This document shows positions 1 to 12,273 of a DNA stretch of 25,000 bases, piece after piece. Source of the stretch: Sphaeroforma sirkka. Its lineage: Eukaryota; Opisthokonta; Ichthyosporea; Ichthyophonida. The stretch covers positions 47,501 through 72,500 of the forward strand of contig LUCW03001665.1 in the NCBI GenBank assembly GCA_001586965.3, given 5' to 3'. The notes under the pieces were generated by a model that saw only the letters and a program-made list of their open reading frames with translations, had not been told where the DNA came from and did not search any database. Position 1 is the stretch's first letter. Every line of letters starts with the position of its first letter. Both the position numbers and the translations under genes were made by a program.

Positions 1-219
1 GTACGGGATAAGAATACTACCATGAATGGCCTACAGTAACAGCTTATGTTCGGAAAATGAACACTGCCACCGATTACCTACAGTAACAGCTATTGCACGG
101 ACTGAGCATGCCATGGTCAAACTGGTTATCCGACTTTCCGACTGAAAGACGATGCCGTGTATGCTCAGCAAATATCCTCCTCTCTAATCTTCACACGCAT
201 ACACACACTCCCACTTCAG

Positions 220-982
220 GAGCCCTCCCGAGCCACGGTACTAGCACCCATCCTGACCACAGATACACCTACAGCGCCCATAGTCGATCTCACTAAGCTT
301 GTAAGGAGAGCCAAAGCAACTTCCATATCCCAGCGCAAGGACGACAATATGAGCGTGATTGCCAACGCTAATTCGAGTGCCGGCGGTAGTCTGGTCGATG
401 GGTTTGGCGATGGTTTTGCACACACCGGACCTGTGGCTGATCTGAGTAGCTTTGTTAAGCGAAAGAAACCTGTTGCAGGTGCGTGTCACTGTGCGAACCT
501 ACAATTGAATGCGTCTATGCGTGTTGTATGTGTGTTGTGTGTTTTTGTACAGAACTTGTATCAATTTAGGCGGGAGAAGTAGGCGAGTGTCGCTATTTGA
601 ACCCGTACTGTATGTACACCTGTGTGCAGGGCTTGTATCTAATATGGGTGTGGGTAAGAATTCAGAACTTGCAACTGGTATAGGCGAGGGCATATCATAA
701 GCTTCCTATGATTGGCCATCTCCCGTATGGAAGTGCATATATATTCACAAGTAATCATGGATGTACATGCTTGATTCACTTTCCCTCTGATCGACTATAT
801 ACTCACTTTCGCAATCTCATCTGATACCCACCCATATAGATATCAACAGTCTAGTGAAATGTGAGACACCAACAGATGAGACCTCAACGGGTGAGACCAA
901 CAGTTCCGCAGGTAACTCGCCCAAAAAAGCTAAGACAGATGTCCCAGAGACTGTGGCCCCTGGCGCAAGCGTCGATTTATAA
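220..982 (+). CDS. Probable NASP/Sim3/Hif1-type histone chaperone, C-terminal two exons (5' part outside window)
   Basis: Two exons, 220..478 and 840..982, joined by a GT-AG intron with matching phase 1, give a 133-aa C-terminal tail ending in TAA at 980-982. The 5' exon starts after an AG at 218-219. The tail carries two short hydrophobic-basic elements, VDLTKLVRRAK and VADLSSFVKRKKP, separated by a Ser/Gly-rich linker. It then has an acidic Thr/Glu-rich stretch with the basic cluster SPKKAKTD, a likely nuclear localisation signal. The element 'xDLxxLVxRKxKP followed by KKAK' recalls the tail after the SHNi-TPR domain in NASP-family H3-H4 chaperones, which escort histones into the nucleus. 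That match is from memory of the family. The TPR domain would lie left of base 1 and is not visible, so another nuclear protein with such a tail is possible. Being an exon pair is well supported; the family name is moderate. Confidence 0.6.
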
Positions 983-2190
983 CTATTAGTGCATGTTGCG
1001 TAGTATTCCCATATACGGAGGTTGCATTCTCTAAAACGTATGGTAGGTTCTAATTATTGGTTGAACTGAGCAGTTTGGTTCCTCAGCTGTGAGATCGCAT
1101 ACGCTTACACGGTGGACACTAGAGGTTGCCTATGTCATGTAAGTAGGGGTCACTTGCCTTGCCATGTGGCAGTCTTTCAAGCAATTCAGCAAGTACAGGC
1201 TATCGCAGTTCAAGTAAAGCAATCGGGTAGTTTCCCATGCTTAGGGGCAACATAAATATGGAATGTGTGGAAGTAGGCATCAACGCGCTCTTTATAGTTT
1301 TTGGAAGTAGATGGCTGAGTGTGTGCGGAATAGGCTTGGAGTACATGGCGTAAACGTTCTGGCATCGTCAGTTGCATAGAGCGGGAAACGAGTTCCGCGG
1401 AATGCGCGCATGTGCTGACGCGCAATTCACAGACGTGTGGGCGGGAGACGCGGCCAGGGCGCAAATTACCCGCAGATGATCTGCACAGTAGTAGACAATT
1501 ATCGAGAAGTAGTGGGAATGTTTTGCTTACCAAGAGATGTGGAAGAACTACACTTTGTGTGGAGGTATAGGCATCATCAATCCTTTGCAGTTGTCAGCTG
1601 CTATAGAGAGCATCGGCATGAGCTATGCAACGTACAAGGAAAGTCGGTCTTCATGTACGGAAGCAAATTGGTTTTGCATGCGATAGTACATAGCTCCTAA
1701 TCATATACCACAGATATCGGGAAGATCCAACCGCTTGTGCATACAACAGTAGTCCAGGGCGCGTAGGGTGTGTAGGTATGTTTCACTGAGAGTAGTCTCT
1801 AGTACAGCAAGGAAATGTAAGCATGTATAGCGCATTAACCATAGCCTTCGGCATGAGGATGACATAAAATAAAGTTGAAATTCATAGGCAGAAACGGCTT
1901 ATGCCGCAGTGTATTTGTTTTGTTGGAAACAAAGATCTTTGATGTCGACGTACAGTCAATGAAGGAAAATAGTAGACACAAGATAAAAAAGTAGACACAT
2001 AGACAATTACAGTTTGAGAAGTATCAAATACAAAATACGTATTTTCAAGATCTTGCACCTGAACACCATCCCACTTTATTGCTCGGTGAAAGTTCGTGAA
2101 TCTTTATTTACACATAAATATGTCGGGAGAATTTTTCACCTACACGTCATCTCACTCTCCCATAGCCGACTTGTACTCTGTATACTAGCT
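983..2190. other. Convergent intergenic region
   Basis: This stretch lies between the stop codons of the chaperone-like gene (+) and the SH3 adaptor gene (-). It holds both 3' untranslated regions. On the minus strand, AATAAA hexamers (TTTATT on the plus strand at 2103-2108 and 2075-2080) lie 85-115 nt past the SH3 gene stop and are good poly(A) signal candidates. The only other coding-like sequence is the possible recombinase fragment at 1210-1533. Confidence 0.6.
1210..1533 (-). pseudogene. Possible decayed tyrosine-recombinase fragment (core-binding domain-like)
   Basis: A 107-codon open frame contains PERLRHVLQAYSAHTQPSTS followed by KNYKERVDAYFHTF. This spacing resembles the N-terminal SAM-like DNA-binding domain of tyrosine recombinases ('AxSxxTxxxYxxxVxxFxxF'), as carried by DIRS, Ngaro and Crypton elements. 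Downstream, the frame stops after DCFT and similar text seems to continue in another frame with further stops. No catalytic R-H-R-Y domain is visible. If real it is a dead remnant. It could equally be a chance open frame, since no splice-consistent exon surrounds it. Confidence 0.2.
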
Positions 2191-5100
2191 TCACATCATA
2201 TTCTCCAGGGCGGCCACCCTCTCGCCCAGTTTGATCCGCGCCTTGCGTTCCTTATGGTACAAGCGCTTGAGTTCAAGTATCTCCTTTTGCAGCTGGAAGC
2301 CATCAGGTTCTCTGCCCTCGTCCGAGTCGTCGTCTGAGCTCGAGTCCATATGGATCATACTCTTGGATCTAGATTTGACCGAGCCTTCCCTGCTGGCACC
2401 TTTCGTACCTACACTCGAGCGAAGGGGTGTGCAAAGGGCGTAGACAGGGAGTGAGTACAATGCTAGTCGGATGTGGTACACACAAATGGCTCAAAGTGCA
2501 AATAGGACGATAATGTGTACGGAATACATCCAAATATCTATCTCGGAGACACACGCATAAATGATCATATAGCTACTGTGCATCACATAGATATAAACAC
2601 ATACATATATGGCCTGATATCGTAACTGTTGAACATCCGCCACAGTTCTTACCTGAATTACCCCCGGGAGGCGCTGGCCGGCCCTTATTGAGCGACGGCA
2701 ACGGCTCCTCTTTCTGTGGCAAGGAACTGCTGAAGGTTTGCTTGACGCTTCCCTTCTGGCTCTGTTCTCGGTCGTGCACCGAAGTTCGGGACGACTGACT
2801 GGGGGAGCGATCTATGGCATTCTGGGGAGAGGCCGCGTCGGCTCTGTGCACACCCACAGTCGCCATGCTGTTGTGCTCGTGCGGTTCTTCGTGGGCGTGT
2901 TGACTGTGGCGCTTGTGATCATCACCGGCTGTGACATTAATGTATGTAAGTGTTAGCTAAAAATAGACGGGGAGTGGTATATAAGTGGTGGTTATTACTA
3001 TTAGCGATGGAGAAATGGCATGGGTGGTATGCTCAGCAAAGTTGAGGAATACAAGTAATCGTGTTGGAGTAGAAGGGTTACCCCCTGTACCGTCAAGGAA
3101 CGTCCAGTGTATAATGCCTTAGTGCGCAACACAGCTCTCAAACGAACCACAGTAGATGGTGACTTATATCGAGTCTGTGCAAGCGAGAATTTATATGTGT
3201 GCTGGAGTGGTCGAACAATGAGCTTTCGCCGCACTTCTACCACACGACACCATCTCTCTAAACCATATAATATTAAGTAACTGTCGTAACAATATCGTAT
3301 CTGGCACGACTACCTAAACTAAACAATATCTTATTTCCAGACACAATACCGACAGAACTATCTAAATATACCTATCAACACGAGAAAATGCCGCATGCGC
3401 AAACACCACATCATTCAACCAACCTCCACTGTTCTGTCCCTTAGCAGCGTTCTTAGCTAGCAGATTCTTCTTCCATTTAGGTACATTATCGCCGGCGCTT
3501 GCTACCGCAGCCTCTGGCATGGCCTTCTTGGGTGCTATAGAGGCAAACGACATACGAGTATAGAACCTATGAGACATACGTACATACAAGGGCGAGGCAT
3601 ACGCGCATACAATGATCGAGACATATGTACGTACAAAGGGTCAGGCATTCGTGCACATATAATTAAACTACATGTGTAATAACGCGCCCAGTGGAAACGT
3701 GGGTTAGCACAGTTGAAGGGTACCAGGTGGCATACGCTCGTGAATGCTAGTAGGAAACATACGCGCATGTGTGCCGTGGGTATACAGACATATACATGAT
3801 GTGTGACAATACGGGTGCAAAGAATAGAAGAAATCTCGGTTAGTCAACAGGGCATGTAATATTCAACAACCAGAAGTTAGGCAAGGCAAAGTAGGATCGG
3901 GATGCAGCTTATTTTATACTAAAACAATAGGAAAGAATGTAGATTGAACTTGATATTGAAATCTCCGGCATACTCGCAAAAGTCGGACATACCCTTCTGG
4001 TGGGATAGGAAAGCAAAATATACGTATATACAAACCAATGAACATACACACATACACGGAGCCTACAAACACACATGTATGAAGCCACGATAGCACATGC
4101 AGGCAAACTTAAACCAACACAGATACAGGGCCATACAAGCAGATGTATGTAAATGCAGGGTCATACAAGCAGATGTATGTAAATGATACATACACACATA
4201 AATATTTATACAAAGACTTGGAGCCGTACAATAACATAAATTACGGAACTAAACACACACACAGGTGCACACTAGCATACATGGTTGTGGTTCAGGTTCA
4301 GGCTCGGGTTGTGTGGGCTCCTGTGGAAGATCCTCAACGAAATTCGACGGCAACCATCCTACTACACCGTTCAGCTTGCCTTGCCACCTGCGTGTGTAGA
4401 TAGAAAAAATGAGTGTGGTACGTGTAGCTTTTTACAGAAGCACTGTTACACGCGTATGCAGATAGTGAATGCATGAGAAACTGTGTGTATATGGCTTTTA
4501 ATAGCCATCGTTGTCGCCTGTATGTGTGGGATAGTGAAAGAGTGTGAGACAACTGTGCTTGTAGTATGACATGGAAAGCCTTGTTACAAAATTGTGCGCG
4601 TAAAGCAATATGTGGACCGTTGTGTATATCACCTGCATGATAGATCCAAGTACATTTTCAAGATATAACCAACCAGTGTGTGCGATTAAAATTTCGTAAA
4701 CTATGAACATCCGCAGGGTATTGGTACCAGTAATAAACGCTTGATAATAGATACGACCATACATATACACAGAGCGAAAGGCTGTGATACCATAAAGGTA
4801 TATGTATATATATATATATTTATTTATGCCCATTACGAAATAATTTCATATAACACGCATCTGCACAGTGATATTTTTTGGGGGTATATTGAACATATAT
4901 ATATATATATATATATATACGCACAATACGGCTACAAATCAGCCCATACCTTGTCCCAGTCCATATTTTGCACATGTGCATCCATGCTTTATAACAAACA
5001 CATTGCAAAAATCTTACCAATCTGGGTGGTCTTCTGAAACAACTTCGATAACATCGCCCTCTTGGAAGCTGAGTTCATCCGGTTGTGTCCGTTCGTAGAA

Positions 5101-5310
5101 GTGATGCGCTCGGACCATTTTCGCGCCCCTCGCACCACCAGTCAACTGAGTGGTTCAGTTCAGAGAGTGTATTAGGTACATAAAAAATATATATGAAGTA
5201 TACATGAAGGCAGTGTAAAATATAGAATCTACGCAGGGAAGCCATATATATATATAAAATATAGAATATAACAACATACATACATACACACACACATACA
5301 CCAACATCCA

Positions 5311-5360
<50 letters not shown>

Positions 5361-6170
5361 AAGTGATGATTTTAATATAATATAGTCTTTACGCAGGGGA
5401 GTGTGATATTTCGTTTCCTTAATAAGTTGCCTCAATCTTCAGGTGGATAAACCATAATCGAAATAGATTAACCAACACAAGATATTTACATATATGCGCG
5501 TGAGCATATAAATACACACATACACTTTATGAGTAGGACGCCTGAATGTTTAGATGTATCGATCCATCGTCGAATACAACTTACAACCGTGAGATTGCTA
5601 CGGCACATTGGGTATATATGTTTATATATACGTATTGATTCGTGATCAAGTGTGGACGAATGTTCACCATATTATATGTAGATTGATTTGTGCACATATG
5701 AGAACACTTGCACAGAACTAGTAGGTGTTTCTTGATATGTATGTGTTCTTATGATCATACATATACGTATACGTATACATATACATATATATACATATAT
5801 TAATACGGCACACCACGAATATACATAGACAGGGAGAGGCTTGCCGCTTACTACTTGTGTATATACTAGAAGTAATACCCTAATAACATCCATTCATTTC
5901 CGACTAGTCGATGAGTATGGGAAGCACTCGTAGATGATATTCACCATTGTCAGTATGTATATATACAAGTACGTCTATGCGGATATGTACGTGTCTATGC
6001 GGATATGTACGTGTGCTTAATATGATCACATTTGCAATACTACAGCACTCACCGACGGGGGTAGTTTGTCGCCTATAACCACCTGCATGTCTCGGAACTC
6101 CACATCTTCTGGCTCTTCCTGTTGTTGTACTATGTGGAAAAATGTGCAGGTTAGCGTCTGATGAGTTCAT

Positions 6171-6265
<95 letters not shown>

Positions 6266-6334
6266 AGTGTGTATGTGTATCTGTATGTTTGTAAGTGAGT
6301 GAGTGAGTGAGTGTGTATATGTATATGTGTATGC

Positions 6335-6406
<72 letters not shown>

Positions 6407-7808
6407 ATATATATACATACACACACACATATATATATATATATGGTGAGGGATGACTTTCGAATGTACTTGAGTGTGAAATAGTTGCATGTCTCATACA
6501 CACCTGTCTGTAAATATACAAATGAAGCAAGACTGTTGCCACGCATTTACAAACGTGACAGTTGGTTGTATATAGCCACGGGCCTATACTAGAACAACAG
6601 CAGTGAGAGATAGCCACTATTTCATATTGGTGTGTCGCAAGTAGTTAACCACATGAACATGCATATGCGTATATAGATTAAAAGGACTGCAACGCACGAA
6701 TGCGAAGACGCGAACTCATCAACCCGAGAGGAAACCGATATGTATGCGCGCAAATATTGATATATATATATATAATGTGTACCAAGTTGTTTAGTATCGG
6801 CCACCTCTTCGACTTCTACGAAATTCGATGGGAACAGACCCTTCTCTGTCCTGCCCGGCAGCAGGATACCTTCCATCCATCCATCGTACACGAAGTCATT
6901 GGTGATCTGCAGTTAATGAGGTATTTGCATTTCATTAATCATGAATTTTTATTTTATCACTTATTTGTAAACGAATTTACTATTTATTTGTTGATGTTTG
7001 ATTCATTGTTTCTTTCTAAAAGTTCTCGCGTTGTTATGGAATATGGGGTGTGTGTGGTGTATTTTTTGCGTAGTACAACAAATATGTATGATGTATTAGT
7101 TGGTGCTCTGTGTTGTATACAAATCTTATGATGCATATTGTACATAAAAACTAAGGTGTGCTATAGAAACCCGTGATATCGAGCACTTCAACTATAGTAC
7201 ATTTCACGTCGTATCACTAGATAAATTTACATAGTATTTCATCTGAGAAAATGCTAGCAGGGACGCTTGGATGAACCGAAACGAACAGCTTAATACGAAC
7301 AAAGCAGTGAGTATTGTGTGTAATTGAGTTGGTAGACAAATGAAGGTGGCTGTGCGTTCGGAGATAATAGGTGTAAACATATATATGATTTTCCTTCTTC
7401 CTTAGTATTGCTCAGTGGAATTACCTATCTAAAGGCAAGAGGGCCAATGCGAGACATAACTCCTATAATCCGACAACGCATGGATGCAATATAAGTAGAT
7501 ACTAAGCAGCAAAACAACCCTAAAACCCTACGTGACGTTGTGCCCCATATTTGATCACGTGCCAGCCTGATGGGCCCATGTGCAAATATTCACACCCTAC
7601 ACATATGTCATGCGTACAAGGGGTCACGAACACTAAAACCTGAACCTATACACTCACGCAGTATAGTACACTAACACAAACAACACAGTTAAAAACCCCA
7701 CAACAACACTGTCTAAACCACACATACCTCTATCATATCGCCCGCCTTGAAGGCGATCTCGTCATTGTTCTCCTTGTCATACTCGTACAGAGCGCGTGCC
7801 ACTTTCAT
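2191..7808 (-). CDS. Two-SH3-domain adaptor protein with C-terminal coiled coil (CIN85/CD2AP-like layout)
   Basis: Eight exons on the minus strand: 7808-7728, 6906-6783, 6129-6053, 5145-5018, 4387-4281, 3534-3424, 2928-2653, 2408-2191. All junctions are GT-AG with matching phases (0,1,0,2,1,1,1) and give 373 aa. SH3-1 is about residues 2-57: ALYEY, the DEIAF acidic turn, a single W (GWMEG), then [11 protein letters not shown]3-2 is about 104-157: [14 protein letters not shown], the DWW pair, GWLPSNFVE. After it come a PEPEPEPQP stretch, a basic segment ([14 protein letters not shown], near 191), a His- and Ser/Pro-rich linker, an acidic Ser/Asp run, and a final coiled coil (about 338-370, [20 protein letters not shown]). 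SH3 domains bind proline-rich ligands; CIN85/CD2AP proteins link receptors, ubiquitin ligases and actin at the membrane. This one has two SH3 domains, not three. The chosen Met (7808) has an in-frame TAA about 14 codons upstream. An acceptor-like 'ttttactag' two bases upstream suggests a separate 5' UTR exon. The exon-6 donor (GTTGGT) is the weakest splice site. Confidence 0.88.
4126..4185. repeat. 30-bp tandem duplication in SH3-gene intron 5
   Basis: Two near-identical 30-bp copies in a row, each containing CATACAAGCAGATGTATGT (one C/T difference near the start). Confidence 0.85.
4895..5357. repeat. (TA)n tracts flanking SH3-gene exon 4
   Basis: TA dinucleotide tracts at about 4895-4919 and 5309-5357 bracket exon 4 (5018-5145). 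The second is preceded by CATA/CACA repeats at 5278-5305. A shorter TA run lies at 4805-4820. They are self-complementary and could form hairpins in the pre-mRNA. Confidence 0.9.
5973..6014. repeat. 20-bp tandem duplication
   Basis: Two copies of GTCTATGCGGATATGTACGT lie in a row, about 40 bp past the 3' end of SH3-gene exon 3 in the gene's direction (inside intron 3). Confidence 0.85.
6173..6444. repeat. Compound (CA)n-(TA)n-(GTGA)n-(TA)n microsatellite
   Basis: A (CA)n run (about 6173-6200) passes into a long (TA)n tract to about 6262. It is followed by a GT/GTGA-rich spacer (GTGAGTGAGTGAGTG near 6295-6313), a second (TA)n tract (about 6338-6404), then CACA and a third short TA run. It sits in intron 2 of the SH3 gene. 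The long Tyr-Ile open frames through it on the minus strand are repeat artefacts. Confidence 0.95.
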
Positions 7809-8434
7809 CACTAGTAAAACAGGGTTGACAAAGGAGAGGAGGTGTATGTATTAGAGACGAATACTGTTCACGAGCATGAACTCAAAGTAATTTGAAACAT
7901 ACGCAGGTGAAGTGAATTAGAGGTAAGTGAGCCGGGGCCCGACAGGTTATAAAATACAGAGTGTATATTGCAGATCTATGCAGTCTGAAGATACACTCAA
8001 CATTCTATGTTATGGTCTCGCTCTCAAAGATGCATTTCTAACATTCCTGGGCGTTTAGGTAATGGACAAATCGTCATCTATTAAACTACATGTAGCCAGT
8101 ATATGCCACGAAAGATAGTGCGTCAAACACTGTGTAAACGAATGGAAGTACACGCACAATACACTCAGATATCCATTGAAAGATCGCAATATATATATAT
8201 ATATATATACATCTATACACACACACACATATATATATATGTATATATATATATTCATATACACATAAATAAATACAAACCTGCTGATGATGCAAATACA
8301 TACATACATATATACATACATAAATAGATACACACACACATATATATATATATATGTGTGTGTGTGTGCTTGTGTATACATATACATTTATATATATGTG
8401 TGTGTATACAAAAAAATACATATACATACATACG

Positions 8435-8468
<34 letters not shown>

Positions 8469-8655
8469 ATATATATATATGTGTGTATATATTTCTACTT
8501 CCACTTTTGCGAAGAAGAAAAAAATATTTTTACATATACACATACGAATATAAGTATATATGTACATATATCAAGCATCCACATTCATACACACTCATAC
8601 ACACCAATGCACACACACACACACGCGTTCATTCACACACGCACGCACAATACAT

Positions 8656-8694
<39 letters not shown>

Positions 8695-8841
8695 AATATA
8701 TATATATATATATATATATGAACATATGTACATGCACACATACGCACACGCACACGTTTACATATATTTATATGCTTATATATATGAATAATAACCCACA
8801 ACCCGCCTCATACACCCATAACCCAATAACACGCACACACA

Positions 8842-8897
<56 letters not shown>

Positions 8898-8971
8898 TTA
8901 TAAACATATACATATATACAAGCACATCTACGTACATATATATGCATATATATAAGAACATATACAGACAT

Positions 8972-9030
<59 letters not shown>

Positions 9031-9056
9031 AATACGTATATATTTATATATAAATA

Positions 9057-9100
<44 letters not shown>

Positions 9101-10514
9101 TATCTATAAGCCATACATCGCTAATAATCATACGAGTCAACTTCCACGCGCATAGTTAATAGCGCGTTGCAGACGAACACAAATAAACTGCTACATACAT
9201 TCTTTTCTAAATGGGCTGCACTACCATTCATATGTATCATTTCGCATATATCGTAGTATTCTTGCCGTCGATTTCACCACATACATATCGAGGTGCACGA
9301 ACTACAACACAAGCAAGTAACATCTTTATACTTAGAGAAGACTCTGAGATACTAAAGAGCGTTCCAAATGCGCAAATCGTATATTTATGCTAGTATGTAC
9401 TTTTGAATGATATATTGAGTTGTGAGCACCTCAACAATGCGTTTCCACCAGACAAACAAACATATGCTTGTCGGGCGCTCTGGCGCACATTCAGATAGAA
9501 TACATACTTTTTCTGGGTATATATTATCGTATTCCACAGCGTTCCGATATATCAGACTGAATATTTGCTGTATGGTTTTATAGATGATACTACTGATACG
9601 TATCGGGATTGATAGTAAGTTATTGGTTACTGATGATGCTTTATGTTATACTTAACAGATACACGCACACACCCACGAAAGCTCCTTTTCGGACTTCGGT
9701 TTTAGCTACTGCTCTTTGGGCTCTGGCACTTCCCGCGAATCCTCAAACCAAAAATAAAACAGAAAGGATTTTTTTTTAAAAGCCTCCTAAAAAAGAACAG
9801 AGGTACTGTGCATTGTGCCTTCTACATACTAAATACAGTATTTAAAAATTAGTCCTGATTCCTGAAGTCCTGATGAGAGTCCTGAGAGTCTGTATATGTA
9901 TAAGAATTTTAGTTTGAAGCCACCAATCACATTGAGCTATACTTTCATATACTGATACCGAACTGCTCTTTGGTCCAACGCATTGGTGACTATTGGTCAG
10001 CCGCCCAACGTGATACGCGGTTCCAATTTGACAGAAGTTAACTTTCTGTACAGCTTCAACAACCGGCTTTTTCATCTCCCCCATTCCATGCCATAGAGGC
10101 AGAAGCCATAGAGTCTTTTTATCTGTCCATTATCTGTCTAAACTCGCTGGTAAAAACCTCAGTTTGTTTCTGTTATAACGTAAATATAAAAGCATCGTTT
10201 TTGTGTTGAAGGCGAAAATAAACGTTTATAACAGGACATAGTACCAAGAGACCTAAGATCACATAGTACCAACGTGATTTCAACTCTGGGCCCTGGGGTG
10301 TTTTATTACAACAGGTCCTTTTACGTTCGTACATATAAGATTCAATCTTTCTTGCAATTACGTTAAACGTTTACAAGCGCTCGTGAATTCGTGATATTCT
10401 CTGACTGATGTCTTGCTGAACACACAAAATCTTTCCTTCTGAACAAGGAGACGAACTGTAGGAGCTAGGACATAAGTATATTGTACCTGTATGATACTCA
10501 CCTAATCTGAAAAT
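7809..10514. other. Divergent intergenic region, presumed bidirectional promoter zone, repeat-filled
   Basis: This 2.7-kb gap separates the starts of the SH3 adaptor (-) and the dehydratase (+), so it should hold both promoters and any 5' UTR exons. About 8188-9105 is dominated by TA, CA and CATA/TACATA repeats. About 9110-9660 and 9660-10514 are more complex but show no exon I can assign. An 80-codon minus frame at 9842-10084 is unrecognised. Confidence 0.6.
8188..9105. repeat. Dense (TA)n/(CA)n microsatellite cluster
   Basis: Alternating TA tracts (about 8188-8209, 8436-8480, 8661-8719, 8853-8887, 8973-9028, 9059-9104) are mixed with CACACA, ACATAC and CGCACA runs. The many Tyr-Ile-His-Thr open frames on both strands are products of the repeat and not genes. 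Confidence 0.95.
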
Positions 10515-10841
10515 ATGCTTTGGTCCTTGTTTATGTGTATTGTCTATATCGCGCTGGTGGCAGTGGCGGCGGGGTATATCTTTGGCGTCCCAGTGGCAAT
10601 CAGAGCGTACGGAAAGGCCGCCATCGCGTCAGTCAGTAAAAGGGGCTGGAAGGTATGTGTGTTTTTTAACTCCAATTTAGTGTTAAAATTATTGTTTTTG
10701 GATTGTTGAGTTGTTTTCAAGCTCGATGAAGGACAAGAAAATAATGCTCTGCTTGAGAATTATTTTGTTTGTCACATCAACGTACGCTATATACGGATGT
10801 CCATCCTTGCACGAGTGTATGTATACACAATTGTAAACATG

Positions 10842-10881
<40 letters not shown>

Positions 10882-12184
10882 ATATGTATATATGTATATA
10901 TATATTTATATGTAGATGTTATATATATATGTATACTTAAATATATATTTTTTATCCGAATAATTGCGTTTGGCATATATTTTACACTATACCAAGGCGG
11001 TACCTCAAGAATTTGTATTTGTGCGTATGGAGCTAACGCCTATTGTGCGACCACTGTGAACTATATCTGGATAATTGTCCCAGAGTCCTCACAGCACGTT
11101 ATAAAACACCCACACCTCAAGAGTTTCTCCGTCTCCATATCTCTATCCACTATCGTTGAGGCGTACCAGCCATCTCTTGGTGCTTACCTGCCGAGCACAT
11201 TCTATCGATAGCTACTGAATTGTCTTGTCTGCCCATTCACAACTTAGAAAAAAGTGCAGAGTGAGGATTTCAAGCTCTCCTCGACCATCACTAATGAGTT
11301 CGAGTGGACACCCGATGCCGCTAATCTGGCAGCCTACTCCAAGGTGCTGGGTGTACAGGCCAAAAGTACCGTAAAGTTCGGCGAGATCCCTGTGCTCTAC
11401 CCACAGGTAGGTGTGGGTATTTCTTGGTTGCTGTGGTGCATGCGGGTTGGTATATCTATGAATAGGGGTGGACAATATTGTTCCGATTCTCATAGGGAAG
11501 CGTCTGCCTGTATTAGCAGCTTGCGGTCGGGACATGGTAGTAGCATACTTGCATCGTATAGTCTGTTAAGTACTTAGCTTGCATCGTATAGCCTACTTTA
11601 CTACATAGACTTATACAGTGCTAAGCAGTTATATGCACAGCGATGGTCGTTTGTGGGCTGTGAATTGGTCTATTGAATGCCCGTGACACCCATGTCTCTG
11701 CCATCCGCGATACTTCGCATTGGCTACTACCCCAGGACAAAAACGGCCCTTTCCAGTGACAATAACATGCAACATGCATGCGTGCGCTGAACGCTGGCGC
11801 TTACCCACGATGTACAGCTTTCTATTAGTTCGATGGTGTGAGGCTTGAACGTTTAAACACGCCACACGCTTTGCAAGAGGTCTGCTTGGCAATAGTTACT
11901 GCGTGTATAGTCTGACAGCGCCTTGTGATTTGGGTTGTGCTTGGCTCATTTAGAGTTATTTTTTCAGATATGTGCAATACACATGCGGAGAACGGCTCAC
12001 GCATATGCGCAGGTATATATGTTTATAAGCGCGAAGATACCTACCATGTTCATCCCTGTATATGTACGCTTGTTTGCACACTTGCAGATATATACCTACA
12101 TATGCACATCTTCTACATACATGCTTACCTGAATACAATTCATCTAAAGCGACATTACACGTCCAACACATACATGCATGACCG

Positions 12185-12273
<89 letters not shown>

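Noticed and set aside
5904-6617. 237-codon minus-strand open frame
   Set aside because: Most of it is Tyr-Ile, His-Thr and Cys-Val runs from TA and CA microsatellites. A real SH3-gene exon (6053-6129) merely lies inside the same span.
9842-10084. 80-codon minus-strand frame beginning MGEMKKPVVEAVQKVNF
   Set aside because: Not recognised, no splice-consistent neighbours, and it lies in the divergent spacer. It could be a repeat fragment, but this cannot be supported.
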